A stretch of 64,000 nt of DNA from Streptomyces sp. CB01201 (GTDB lineage: Bacteria > Actinomycetota > Actinomycetes > Streptomycetales > Streptomycetaceae), in NCBI RefSeq assembly GCF_002803085.1, contig NZ_NNBJ01000004.1:209861-273860 (forward strand), written 5' to 3'. A program made the position numbers and the translations under genes. Under the pieces are notes generated by a model, which saw nothing but the letters and a program-made list of their open reading frames with translations, was not told where the DNA came from and did not search any database. This document shows positions 53,386 to 62,052 of this stretch, in pieces (the stretch's first letter is position 1; each line of letters begins with the position of its first letter).

Positions 53386-54417
53386 TCAGCCGGTGCCGGC
53401 AGCGGCACCGGCACCGGCACCGGAGGGGGCCCGGAAGTGGTGGTAATTGTGGTGCGTCGCGAAGCCCAGGCCGCCGTAGAGCGCGCGGGCGCCCGCGTTG
53501 TCCGCCTCCACCTGGAGCCAGGCCGCCGACGCGCCCTCGTCCAGGGCCCGGCGGGCGAGCGCCGCCATCACGGCCGTCGCGAGACCGCTCCGGCGCCGCG
53601 CCGGGTCGACCTCGACCGCCATGAACCCGGCCCAGCGCCCGTCCACCACGCACCGCCCGATCGCCGCCGGCGCCGCACCCTCGCCCGGGATCGAGGCGAA
53701 CCACACGGAAGGCCCGCTGCCCAGGACTTTCAGGACGTGCTCTCCGGGCTCCGCGGAGCGCTGGTAGCGGCTCAGCCACGCCGCGTCGACGCCGCGCTCC
53801 AGCCGCACCCCGGACACGTCCGCGTCCACGTCGCCGATCGGCGCCAGTGCCGCGATCCGTACCTCGGCGCTCACCTCCCGTTCCCAGCCCGCCCGTTCGA
53901 GCTCCGCGCCGAGCACCTCCTGGGTCCCTTCGGCACCCGTCGCGGTCTGGACGTAGGCGGGCAGGCCCCGCGCCGCGTACCAGTCGCGTACGCGGCCGAG
54001 GGCGTCCGGCAGGGGCAGGCCCGGGTCACCGAGGGGGAGGGCCGAGTTCGCCCGGCGGGTGAAACCGGCCGCGGCCCGCAGCGTCCACTGCCCGAGCGGC
54101 TCGCTCTCGACGGGCTGCCAGGCGCGCGCGAGCACCGGGGCGAGTTCGGCGAAGGAGGCGGCCGGACCGCGGCGGCGGGCCGGCGCGGGCGGCACGACCT
54201 TGCCGGCGACGAGCGTCGTCTCGTCGACGAGCACCGTCTCACCGCTCTTTCGTGTGATCGACAACACACCGTTGTCCCACGAGGTGAGCACGCCGACCGT
54301 GTCCGTGAACAGCGAGCCCGGGGTTCCGCCGGAGCTCAGGCGCCGGACTGATACGCGTTTGCCCGTATCGGCCGCCGTAATTCGGACCTCAAGCCGTCCG
54401 CCGGTGGTGAATTCCAC
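53386..54417 (-). CDS. GNAT family N-acetyltransferase with N-terminal extension
   Basis: 343 residues, GTG 54417. The GNAT fold is in the C-terminal third: MAVEVDPARRRSGLATAVMA (motif A, the acetyl-CoA pyrophosphate loop), AWLQVEADNAGARALYGGLG (motif B). The N-terminal 70 residues form a small SH3-like strand set (GKRVSVRRLS, VGVLTSWDNGVLSI), and there is a central linker domain, so the protein acts on an unknown amine. The C-terminus ends in a short Gly-Ala repeat coded by a 6-bp tandem. Confidence 0.85.
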   Translation of the reverse strand: MEFTTGGRLEVRITAADTGKRVSVRRLSSGGTPGSLFTDTVGVLTSWDNGVLSITRKSGETVLVDETTLVAGKVVPPAPARRRGPAASFAELAPVLARAWQPVESEPLGQWTLRAAAGFTRRANSALPLGDPGLPLPDALGRVRDWYAARGLPAYVQTATGAEGTQEVLGAELERAGWEREVSAEVRIAALAPIGDVDADVSGVRLERGVDAAWLSRYQRSAEPGEHVLKVLGSGPSVWFASIPGEGAAPAAIGRCVVDGRWAGFMAVEVDPARRRSGLATAVMAALARRALDEGASAAWLQVEADNAGARALYGGLGFATHHNYHHFRAPSGAGAGAAAGTG

Positions 54418-54558
54418 AGGTCTCTCCGCCCCTCCTGTTCGGATCGTGCCCCGAACCGGAGATACTAGGTGCGGGCATCGACGACGCCGCGCTCCCGCGC
54501 GCCACGTGGACGGAGCCGCAGATCGGCCCGCCGCGCCCTATCGAGGAGGAACGACAGC

Positions 54559-54879
54559 GTGACCTACGTCATCGCGCAGCCTTGTGTCGACGTCAAGGAC
54601 AAGGCGTGTATCGAAGAGTGCCCGGTCGACTGCATCTACGAGGGCTCCCGGTCCTTGTACATCCACCCGGATGAATGCGTCGACTGTGGCGCCTGCGAGC
54701 CGGTGTGCCCGGTCGAGGCGATCTTCTACGAGGACGACACCCCGGACGAGTGGAAGGACTACTACAAGGCGAACGTGGAGTTCTTCGACGAGCTCGGCTC
54801 GCCCGGTGGCGCCTCGAAGCTCGGCCTGATCGAGCGGGACCACCCCTTCATCGCAGCGCTGCCGCCGCAGAACGGCTGA
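54559..54879 (+). CDS. fdxA: ferredoxin (7Fe, FdxA/FdxC type)
   Basis: 106 residues, GTG 54559 after GAGGAGG. The N-terminal cysteines CVDVKDKACIEECPVDC hold a [3Fe-4S]-type cluster plus one ligand of the other; CVDCGACEPVCPVEAI completes a [4Fe-4S] cluster. The acidic tail (EDDTPDEWKDYYKANVEFF) is usual for actinobacterial FdxA. It carries electrons in the cytoplasm and could serve as donor to P450s, including the one at 32973, although that is only a possibility. It precedes dapC by 91 bp, as in other actinobacteria. Confidence 0.95.
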   Translation: MTYVIAQPCVDVKDKACIEECPVDCIYEGSRSLYIHPDECVDCGACEPVCPVEAIFYEDDTPDEWKDYYKANVEFFDELGSPGGASKLGLIERDHPFIAALPPQNG

Positions 54880-54970
54880 TCGCGCTTCCCCGGTCCCCGT
54901 ACGGCGCAGCTGCCGTACGGGGCCGCGGTGTTTCCCGGCGCGGCTCGCACAGCACCGTACGTACGAGAAA

Positions 54971-56080
54971 GTGAGCACTTCCGTGAGCGCAGTCTCCTCA
55001 CGCCTTCCCGTCTTCCCCTGGGACAAGCTGGAGCCGTACAAGGCGACGGCCGCGGCCCACCCGGACGGCATCGTGGACCTCTCCGTCGGCACGCCCGTCG
55101 ACCCGGTCCCCGCGCTCGTCCAGGAGGCCCTGGCCGGGGCGGCGGACTCGCCGGGCTATCCCACGGTGTGGGGCACGCCCGCGCTGCGGGACGCGATCAA
55201 GGGATGGCTGGAGAAGCGTCTGGGCGCGCGCTCGGTCGAGCACACCAACATCCTGCCGGTGGTCGGCTCCAAGGAGCTGGTGGCCTGGCTGCCGACCCAG
55301 CTCGGGCTCGGCGCGGGCGACCAGGTCGCCTACCCGCGGCTCGCGTACCCGACGTACGAGGTCGGCGCGCGGCTGTGCGGCGCCGAGGCGGTCGTGTACG
55401 ACGACCCGACGGAGCTGGACCCGACCCACCTGAAGCTGCTCTGGCTCAACTCGCCCTCCAACCCGACCGGCCGGGTGCTCGCCAAGGACGAACTCGTCCG
55501 CATCGTGGCGTGGGCCCGCGAGCACGGCGTGCTCGTCTTCTCCGACGAGTGCTACCTGGAGCTGGGCTGGGAGGCCGAGCCCGTCTCGGTGCTGCACCCC
55601 GACGTGTGCGGTGGCGGCTACGAGGGCATCGTGGCCGTCCACTCGCTGTCCAAGCGCTCCAACCTGGCGGGCTACCGGGCCGCCTTCGTCGCCGGTGACG
55701 CCGAGGTGCTCGGCGAGCTGCTCCAGATCCGCAAGCACGGCGGCATGATGACCGCCGCGCCCGTGCAGGCGGCCACCGTCGCGGCCCTGGGCGACGACGC
55801 CCACGTACAGGAGCAGCGGGCCAGGTACGCGGCGCGGCGCACGGCGCTGCGCGAGGCTTTGGAGCGGCACGGCTTCCGCATCGAGCACAGCGAGGCCAGC
55901 CTGTACCTGTGGGCGACCCGCGACGAGGGCTGCTGGGAGACGGTCGCCCACCTCGCCGGGCTCGGCATCCTGGTGGCGCCCGGCGACTTCTACGGCGAGG
56001 CCGGGGAGCGGTTCGTGCGGGTCGCGTTCACCGCGACCGACGAGCGCGTCGAGGCGGCCGTCAAGCGCCTCGCGCGGTAG
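54971..56080 (+). CDS. dapC: succinyldiaminopimelate transaminase
   Basis: 369 residues, class I/II aminotransferase. Starts GTG 54971 (GTG 54983 is possible). PLP-binding Lys is in VHSLSKRSNLAGYR (near residue 225); NSPSNPTGRVL and FSDECYLELGW are further signatures. It makes N-succinyl-LL-diaminopimelate on the lysine and cell-wall meso-DAP pathway; dapE, 1.9 kb downstream, does the next step. Ends before a bidirectional terminator. Confidence 0.94.
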   Translation: MSTSVSAVSSRLPVFPWDKLEPYKATAAAHPDGIVDLSVGTPVDPVPALVQEALAGAADSPGYPTVWGTPALRDAIKGWLEKRLGARSVEHTNILPVVGSKELVAWLPTQLGLGAGDQVAYPRLAYPTYEVGARLCGAEAVVYDDPTELDPTHLKLLWLNSPSNPTGRVLAKDELVRIVAWAREHGVLVFSDECYLELGWEAEPVSVLHPDVCGGGYEGIVAVHSLSKRSNLAGYRAAFVAGDAEVLGELLQIRKHGGMMTAAPVQAATVAALGDDAHVQEQRARYAARRTALREALERHGFRIEHSEASLYLWATRDEGCWETVAHLAGLGILVAPGDFYGEAGERFVRVAFTATDERVEAAVKRLAR

Positions 56081-56108
56081 CGGCCGGCCGCCTCACCGGC
56101 GTTACGCG

Positions 56109-56144
56109 AAGGGGCCCGAGGAGTGTGTACTCCTCGGGCCCCTT
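56109..56144. terminator. bidirectional terminator between dapC and a secreted-protein gene
   Basis: Perfect 16-bp stem (56109-56124 with 56129-56144) with a 4-base loop. It starts with AA and ends with TT. Confidence 0.85.
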
Positions 56145-56163
56145 GGCATCACCCGCGTCCCGG

Positions 56164-56613
56164 TCAGCCGAGGGGCAGGCCCTTCAGGGGGAGCTGGTCG
56201 GTGCTCGGCACGCCGTGGGTGGGCAGGTTGCCGCCCGGCAGGCCGCTCTGGGTGGCGGTCTTGGCGGCCGAGCCGAGGATGTCGCCCGCGCTGCCCGCCG
56301 CGTCGCCGGCCGCCTTCTGCGCGGCCGGGGTCGCCACCTTGCCGGTCTGCCCGACCGTCTTGCCCGCGGCCGGCACGGCCTTCTTGACGGCCTCGGCGCC
56401 GGTGTTGCCGGCCATGCCGGTGGTCTTCTGGGTCACCCCGTCCACGGCGTTGCTGACCGAGCTCGGGTCCATCTGGGTCAGGCCGCTGAGGTTCGGGGCG
56501 ACCTGGGGGACGTCCACGGCGCTTGCGGAGCCGGCCGCACCGACCACGGGCGCTGCACCTGCCGCGATGAGCAGCGCGGCGCGGGCGATCCGACGGGTCA
56601 GGGGGAGGGACAT
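56164..56613 (-). CDS. secreted low-complexity protein
   Basis: 149 residues. Signal peptide MSLPLTRRIARAALLIAAGA with Ala-rich cleavage region (GSASAV), then an Ala/Gly/Thr/Lys-rich helical stretch (AVKKAVPAAGKTVGQTGKVA) and a Pro-rich end (LPLKGLPLG). GAAGGAG lies before ATG 56613. Streptomyces carry close relatives, often misannotated as ATP-binding; nothing in this sequence binds ATP. A small cell-surface protein of unknown role. Confidence 0.7.
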   Translation of the reverse strand: MSLPLTRRIARAALLIAAGAAPVVGAAGSASAVDVPQVAPNLSGLTQMDPSSVSNAVDGVTQKTTGMAGNTGAEAVKKAVPAAGKTVGQTGKVATPAAQKAAGDAAGSAGDILGSAAKTATQSGLPGGNLPTHGVPSTDQLPLKGLPLG

Positions 56614-56933
56614 GGTGCTCCTTCAGACGGGTTGGAAATGTGTCGCTGTCCGGCGTTCGGACGCAGTGACAACCGTCTTGAGGGGAGGGGAGGTTGCGGT
56701 GGGCCCGGGTAAAGAGTTCCCAATGCGTCGCATTATCTACTCTGGATAAAAGCGGGCAATTGATTCATTGGCATGGGGAGTGACGGTCCGTCAGATCCCT
56801 TTGCCCGCAAGGGAATTGACGGTTCTGCCGAGTGGAATCCGGACGCGGGTGCGAAACCCGGAACCGGGAATGCGGCGGTACTTCGGTCGAGTGCCCGGCC
56901 GAACGCGTGACCGGGGTGTGACGCGGGGCCGGT
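56614..56933. other. 320-bp intergenic region
   Basis: No gene. Includes an AT-richer part (GTCGCATTATCTACTCTGGATAAAAG, 56723-56752) that could be the promoter of the minus-strand secreted-protein gene, and a run of A-rich DNA near 56760. Nothing else is recognisable. Confidence 0.4.
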
Positions 56934-57896
56934 CTAGGGCGCGAGGGTGATCAGTACCTCGTGCGTGCCGTCGGCGGGGGCGCCCACGGCGGTGCCCGGC
57001 CCGGGGGAGGCGGAGGCGCCGGCCGGCCCGGTGGTCCAGCCCCGGGCCGATTCGTCCGCGTTCCAGACCCGGCCCGCATAGCCGACCCGGGCGATGTGCA
57101 GCGCCTCTGCCTGCGCCACCGCCCAGTGCGCCAGGGCCCAGCCGCGTTGCTCCGGGCCGGTGCCGGAGGCCGCCGCGCTCTCGGTGACCCGCACCGGCAC
57201 GGCCACGTCCTGGCCCGCCCCGGCCGGCTGCCGTGCCGCGACCACGCCCTCGCCGAACGCCTTCGTCAGGTCCGTCCGCACTTCCGCGGGGTCGCCGGGC
57301 CGTACGTTCTTGGCCACCGTGCAGGTCAGCGAGGCAGCCTGGCGGCCGGTCAGCGCGGCCGTGAGCACCGCCGCGTCCGGCTCGTGCTTGGCGTACGCCT
57401 GCGGGAAGCCGCTGCGCTGCACCTTCTGCGCGGCCACGGTCAGCGGAAGCCGCGAGTAGCCGGGGACCTCGGCGAGGTGCTGGTAGAACTTCCCGGCCGA
57501 GTACACCGGATCCATGATCTGCTCGGGGCTGCCCCAGCCCATCGAGGGCCGCTGCTGGAAGAGGCCGAGCGAGTCCCGGTCGCCGTGGTCGAGGTTGCGC
57601 AGACCCGACTCCTGGAGGGCGGTGGCCAGCGCGATCGTCACGGCCCGCTCCGGCATTCCCTGGGCGAGCCCGACGGCCGTGATCGTCGCCGCGTTCCCCG
57701 CCTGCTCGGGGCTCATCCCGAAGGTGGCGCCCTGTCCGTCGCCCGTCCCCGCCACACATCTGGGCGCCCCGGGGCCCCCGCTCACGTACTGCACCACCAG
57801 GTACCCGGCGAGCGCGAGCAGCACGGCGACGGCCGCGCCGACACGCAGGAGGCGGCCGTGTCGGGAGGGGCGCGGGAGGTCGCTGAGCTCGGACAC
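56934..57896 (-). CDS. membrane-anchored lysozyme/SLT-like protein
   Basis: 320 residues, GTG 57896. Residues 15-38 are a signal-anchor (RLLRVGAAVAVLLALAGYLV). The domain contains ATALQESGLRNLDHGDRDSLG then LFQQRPSMGWG, which resembles the Glu-containing core of soluble lytic transglycosylases and actinobacterial lysozyme-like folds (QESG, GLFQ). Databases often label such proteins heavy metal transporter, with nothing in the sequence to support it. Probably acts on or binds peptidoglycan outside the membrane. It diverges from dapE. Confidence 0.7.
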   Translation of the reverse strand: MSELSDLPRPSRHGRLLRVGAAVAVLLALAGYLVVQYVSGGPGAPRCVAGTGDGQGATFGMSPEQAGNAATITAVGLAQGMPERAVTIALATALQESGLRNLDHGDRDSLGLFQQRPSMGWGSPEQIMDPVYSAGKFYQHLAEVPGYSRLPLTVAAQKVQRSGFPQAYAKHEPDAAVLTAALTGRQAASLTCTVAKNVRPGDPAEVRTDLTKAFGEGVVAARQPAGAGQDVAVPVRVTESAAASGTGPEQRGWALAHWAVAQAEALHIARVGYAGRVWNADESARGWTTGPAGASASPGPGTAVGAPADGTHEVLITLAP

Positions 57897-57903
57897 GGAG
57901 CCC

Positions 57904-57946
57904 ACCGTACTGGAGCGCGAAGGCCCCCCGGCCTTGGCGTTAGGGT
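57904..57946. promoter_or_regulatory. paired -10 boxes of divergent leaderless promoters
   Basis: ACCGTA at 57904-57909 reads TACGGT on the minus strand and ends seven bases before GTG 57896. TAGGGT at 57941-57946 ends seven bases before the dapE ATG 57954. Neither gene has a ribosome site, so both transcripts are probably leaderless. Confidence 0.5.
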
Positions 57947-57953
57947 CGGACGC

Positions 57954-59033
57954 ATGGCCCAAACCACCCTGGATCTCACCGCGGACGCGCCCACGCTGAC
58001 CGCCCGGCTCGTCGACTTCGCCTCCGTCAGCGGCGACGAGAAGTCGCTGGCCGACGCCATCGAGCACGAGCTGCGCAAGCTGGCCCACCTGACCGTCGAC
58101 CGGCACGGCAACAACGTCGTGGCCCGCACGAACCTGGGCCGGGCCGAGCGGATCATCCTGGCCGGGCACATCGACACCGTGCCGATCGCCGACAACGTGC
58201 CCTCCCGGCTGGACGGGAACGGCGTGCTCTGGGGCTGCGGCACGAGCGACATGAAGTCGGGCGTGGCGGTCCAGCTGCGCATCGCGCAGACCGTGACCGA
58301 GCCCAACCGCGATCTGACCTTCGTGTTCTACGACAACGAGGAGGTCGCCGCCCACCTCAACGGCCTGGGCAAGATCGCCGAGGCCCGCCCCGAGTGGCTG
58401 GCCGGCGACTTCGCGGTACTGCTCGAACCCTCCGACACCGAGGTCGAGGGCGGCTGCCAGGGCACCTTGCGGGTGCTTCTGAAGACCAGCGGCGAGCGCG
58501 CCCACTCCGCCCGCAGCTGGATGGGCTCCAACGCCATCCACAAGGCCGCCCCCATCCTCGCGAAGCTGGCCGCCTACGAGCCGCGCCGCCCGGTCATCGA
58601 CGGTCTGGAGTACCACGAGGGCCTCAACGCGGTACGCATCGAGGGGGGCGTGGCCGGCAACGTGATCCCGGACGCCTGCACGGTCGTCGTCAACTACCGG
58701 TACGCGCCCGACCTCAGCGGGGAGCAGGCGCTCGCCCACGTCCGCGAGGTCTTCGCGGACTGCGACATCGCCGAGTTCGTCGTCGACGACCACTCGGGGG
58801 CGGCCCTGCCCGGGCTCTCGCACCCGGCGGCCGCCGCGTTCATGGCGGCGGTCGGCGGCACGGCCCGGCCCAAGTTCGGCTGGACCGACGTCGCGCGCTT
58901 CGGCGACCTCGGCATCCCCGCGGTCAACTACGGGCCGGGCGACGCGCTCCTGGCCCACAAGCGGGACGAGCACGTCGTCGTCGAGCGGATCACCCGGTGC
59001 GAGCAGCGGCTGCGGGCCTGGCTGACCGACTGA
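57954..59033 (+). CDS. dapE: succinyl-diaminopimelate desuccinylase
   Basis: 359 residues, M20 peptidase family. Metal ligands lie in LAGHIDTVP (His, Asp), TSDMKSG, DNEEVAA and FGWTDVARFG. It removes succinate from N-succinyl-LL-DAP to give LL-DAP for lysine and peptidoglycan. Length and motifs match the actinobacterial DapE. ATG 57954 is the only start that suits the leaderless promoter. Confidence 0.95.
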   Translation: MAQTTLDLTADAPTLTARLVDFASVSGDEKSLADAIEHELRKLAHLTVDRHGNNVVARTNLGRAERIILAGHIDTVPIADNVPSRLDGNGVLWGCGTSDMKSGVAVQLRIAQTVTEPNRDLTFVFYDNEEVAAHLNGLGKIAEARPEWLAGDFAVLLEPSDTEVEGGCQGTLRVLLKTSGERAHSARSWMGSNAIHKAAPILAKLAAYEPRRPVIDGLEYHEGLNAVRIEGGVAGNVIPDACTVVVNYRYAPDLSGEQALAHVREVFADCDIAEFVVDDHSGAALPGLSHPAAAAFMAAVGGTARPKFGWTDVARFGDLGIPAVNYGPGDALLAHKRDEHVVVERITRCEQRLRAWLTD

Positions 59034-59180
59034 GCCGGCTGCCGGAGCCCGTCAGGGGCGGGCGGGCCCTTCTTTCCAGCCGTCGGTAGCGGTGTGGCCT
59101 GCCGGAATTCCGCCATTCGTCATGTTCGCCGACCTACCCTGGCTGAGCACGCGCAACATCGTCAGCGGAGGGAGCACGGC

Positions 59181-59942
59181 ATGGCCAACCCCGAGGGAAG
59201 CCCGTTTCCGGCGGAGCAGCGGCTCGAACAGCGGCTCGGACCGGTGCTGCGCCGCCGCGATCAGGTCCAGGCCGGCACCACCGATCAGCGTCTCCTCGAC
59301 TCCGAGGGGGACTCGCAGTGGGTGCACACCGACCCCTGGCGGGTCATGCGCATCCAGTCCGAGTTCGTCGAGGGCTTCGGCGCTCTCGCCGAACTGCCCA
59401 GCGCCATCAGCGTGTTCGGCTCGGCCCGCACGCCGGCCGGATCACCCGACTACGAGGCCGGCGTGCGGATCGGCCGGGCCCTGGTCGACGCGGGCTTCGC
59501 CGTGATCACCGGCGGCGGGCCTGGCGCGATGGAGGCCGCCAACAGGGGAGCGCGGGAGGGCAACGGCATCTCCGTCGGCCTCGGCATCGAGCTGCCCTTC
59601 GAGCAGGGGCTCAACCCGCACGTCGACATCGGGATCAACTTCCGCTACTTCTTCGTGCGCAAGACCATGTTCGTCAAGTACGCCCAGGGTTTCGTGGTGC
59701 TGCCGGGCGGACTCGGTACCCTGGACGAGCTGTTCGAGGCGCTGACCCTGGTGCAGACGCGCAAGGTCACCCGGTTCCCGATCGTGCTGTTCGGCACGGA
59801 GTACTGGGGCGGCCTCGTCGACTGGCTGCGCACCACCGTGGTCGGCCAGGGCAAGGCGTCCGAGGGCGACCTCCTGCTCTTCCACGTCACCGACGACGTG
59901 GACGAGGCGATCGCCCTGGTCACCAAGGAGTCCGGGCGCTAG
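59181..59942 (+). CDS. LOG family / TIGR00730 Rossmann-fold nucleotide hydrolase
   Basis: 253 residues, ATG 59181 after GGAGGGAG. Carries GGGPGAMEAANRGA and PGGLGTLDELFEAL, the two signature motifs of the lysine-decarboxylase-like LOG family, which releases cytokinin bases from nucleoside 5'-monophosphates; bacterial members may simply hydrolyse nucleotides. Between dapE and folP2-like, as in mycobacteria. An N-terminal extension of about 70 residues precedes the Rossmann fold. Confidence 0.88.
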   Translation: MANPEGSPFPAEQRLEQRLGPVLRRRDQVQAGTTDQRLLDSEGDSQWVHTDPWRVMRIQSEFVEGFGALAELPSAISVFGSARTPAGSPDYEAGVRIGRALVDAGFAVITGGGPGAMEAANRGAREGNGISVGLGIELPFEQGLNPHVDIGINFRYFFVRKTMFVKYAQGFVVLPGGLGTLDELFEALTLVQTRKVTRFPIVLFGTEYWGGLVDWLRTTVVGQGKASEGDLLLFHVTDDVDEAIALVTKESGR

Positions 59943-59949
59943 GCAGGCC

Positions 59950-60834
59950 TCAGGCGAGCCCCCGGCGGGCCACCGCCGGGGGCCGGTGGCCCGCGATCGA
60001 GGCCACCATGTCCAGGACCTGACGGGTCTCCGCGACCTCGTGGACGCGGTACACCCGGGCGCCCAGCCAGGCGGAGACCGCCGTCGTCGCGAGCGTCCCG
60101 ATCACCCGTTCCTTCACCGGGCGGTCCAGCGTCTCGCCCACGAAGTCCTTGTTGGAAAGGGAGACGAGGACCGGCCAGCCCGTGTCGGCCATCTCCTCCA
60201 GACGCCGGGTCGCCTCCAGGCTGTGCCGGGTGTTCTTCCCGAAGTCGTGCCCGGGGTCGATCATGATCCCGTCCGGTCGCACGCCCAGCTCGACGGCCCG
60301 CTCGGCCAGTCCCAGGGTGACCCGCAGGATGTCCGCCATGACGTCCTCGTACGCGATCCGGTGCGGCCGGGTGCGCGGCTCCACCTCGCCCGCGTGGGTG
60401 CAGACGAGACCGGCGCCGTAACGGGCCGCGACCTCGGCGAGCTTCGGGTCGAAGCCTCCCCACGCGTCGTTCAGGACGTCCGCGCCTGCCTCGCAGACCG
60501 CGGCGGCCACGTCGTGCCGCCAGGTGTCCACGCTGATGACGACCTCGGGGAAGCGCCGGCGGACCTCGGCCACGAACCCGACCGTGCGCCGCGCCTCCTC
60601 CTCGGCGGTGACCTCCTCGCCGGGACCCGCCTTGACCCCGCCGATGTCGATGATGGCCGCGCCCTCGGCCACCGCCTGCTCCACGCGGGCCAGCGCGGGC
60701 TCGTCCCGGAAGGTCGCGCCCTGGTCGTAGAAGGAGTCGGGGGTCCGGTTCACGATGGCCATGATCACCGGTTCGTACGCGGTGAATTCGCGCCGGCCAA
60801 GCCGCAGCGTGCCGCGGTCCGTTCCGCTGTGCAT
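59950..60834 (-). CDS. dihydropteroate synthase paralogue (FolP2 type)
   Basis: 294 residues, TIM barrel. Recognisable DHPS motifs are IVNRTPDSFYDQG, SVDTWRHDV, DVLNDAWGGFD, DPGHDFGKN and RVHEVAETR. Compared with the standard enzyme, the Arg of the SRKS loop is replaced (LSNKDF) and the end Asp after the catalytic RxH is Glu. Those changes are typical of the actinobacterial second DHPS (Mycobacterium FolP2), reported not to have DHPS activity. I therefore do not call it folP. Its partner gene gpgS, which follows in mycobacteria, is missing here. Confidence 0.85.
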   Translation of the reverse strand: MHSGTDRGTLRLGRREFTAYEPVIMAIVNRTPDSFYDQGATFRDEPALARVEQAVAEGAAIIDIGGVKAGPGEEVTAEEEARRTVGFVAEVRRRFPEVVISVDTWRHDVAAAVCEAGADVLNDAWGGFDPKLAEVAARYGAGLVCTHAGEVEPRTRPHRIAYEDVMADILRVTLGLAERAVELGVRPDGIMIDPGHDFGKNTRHSLEATRRLEEMADTGWPVLVSLSNKDFVGETLDRPVKERVIGTLATTAVSAWLGARVYRVHEVAETRQVLDMVASIAGHRPPAVARRGLA

Positions 60835-60946
60835 CCCCTGTTGATCCTTTGCTGTGGGTCCGGCCGTTGTTCGCCTGCGACCCTAACTGTCAGTGCCGCA
60901 TGGCACGATCGGACCCGACAGTTTCCGGCGTCGGGAAGGCTCGCTC

Positions 60947-61402
60947 GTGTTCTGGTTCTTGCTGATCGCGATGGTCGTCGTGGTCACCGCGGTGACCCTC
61001 GCCGTGGTGGGCGGCGGCGGCGACGAGTCGGCGGTGCTGTCCGATGCCGAGCCGGAACACCTGGTGGACCCGCTGCCCGAGCACCGCCCGGTGGTCCGGG
61101 CCGACGTGGAGGCGCTGCGCATCCCGGTGGTCCTGCGGGGCTACCGGATGGCGGACGTGGACGACGTCCTGAGCCGGCTCGGCGCCGAACTCGCCGAGCG
61201 CGACGCACGGATCGCCGAGCTCCGGTCGGCGGCGCGCCCGGCGCTCCACGACCGGCAGACGGCGCAGCCCGGCCCGGCCGCCGCCGCGCGGCCCGGACCG
61301 GCCGCGCCCGAAGCCCGCGAGGACGTGCTCCCGGGCTCCGGCCAGGACCTGGTGACGCCCCCTCACCGGGCCGACCCGACCGACGAGGAGCCCCGGCGAT
61401 GA
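60947..61402 (+). CDS. DivIVA domain-containing protein
   Basis: 151 residues from GTG 60947 (GGGAAGG eight bases upstream). A membrane helix (VFWFLLIAMVVVVTAVTLAV) comes first, then the DivIVA-like motif VLRGYRMADVDDVLSRLGAEL and a Pro/Ala-rich tail. Such short membrane-linked DivIVA-like proteins are constant neighbours of tag in actinobacteria. Probably a cell-pole or septum protein. Overlaps tag by four bases (ATGA). Confidence 0.85.
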   Translation: MFWFLLIAMVVVVTAVTLAVVGGGGDESAVLSDAEPEHLVDPLPEHRPVVRADVEALRIPVVLRGYRMADVDDVLSRLGAELAERDARIAELRSAARPALHDRQTAQPGPAAAARPGPAAPEAREDVLPGSGQDLVTPPHRADPTDEEPRR

Positions 61403-61980
61403 GTGACGCGATCCCCGGGCCCGACGGGCGGCTCCGCTGCCCCTGGGGGCTCTCCACCGAGGACTACGTGGCCTACCACGACACCGAGTGGGGCCGCCCG
61501 GTCCACGGCGACGACGCGCTGTACGAACGGCTCTGCCTTGAGGCCTTCCAGTCCGGTCTCTCCTGGATCACGATCCTGCGCCGCCGCGACGGCTTCCGGC
61601 GGGCCTTCGCCGGATTCGAGATCGCGGCGGTGGCCGAGTTCACCGAGGCCGACAAGGAGCGCCTGCTCGGCGACGCGGGCATCATCCGCAACCGCCTCAA
61701 GATCGAGGCGACGGTCGCCAACGCGCAGGCCCTGGCCGCTTGGTCGCCCGGCGAGCTCGACGACCTCATCTGGTCGTACGCGCCGGACCCGGCCACCCGG
61801 CCGGCCCCCCGCACGCTCTCCGAGGTGCCGGCCGTCACCGACGAGTCGACGGCCCTGTCCAAGGCGCTCAAGAAGCGCGGCCTGCGCTTCATCGGGCCGA
61901 CCACGGCGTACGCCCTGATGCAGGCCTGCGGCCTGGTCGACGACCACCTCGCGGACTGCGTGGCGCGGGGCGGCGCCTGA
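61399..61980 (+). CDS. tag: DNA-3-methyladenine glycosylase I
   Basis: 193 residues. Signature RCPWG, YHDTEWG (Glu in the active site), AFQSGLSW, RNRLKIEATVANA and GLVDDHLADC, in which the His and Cys are zinc ligands. It removes 3-methyladenine from alkylated DNA. Co-translated with the DivIVA-like gene. Confidence 0.95.
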   Translation: MSDAIPGPDGRLRCPWGLSTEDYVAYHDTEWGRPVHGDDALYERLCLEAFQSGLSWITILRRRDGFRRAFAGFEIAAVAEFTEADKERLLGDAGIIRNRLKIEATVANAQALAAWSPGELDDLIWSYAPDPATRPAPRTLSEVPAVTDESTALSKALKKRGLRFIGPTTAYALMQACGLVDDHLADCVARGGA

Positions 61981-62052
61981 GCACCGCCCCGCTCCGGGGG
62001 GACGGGCTCGGCGTCCGTCCACCCGGGGCACCCCTACCTGCGGCAGCCCGGC

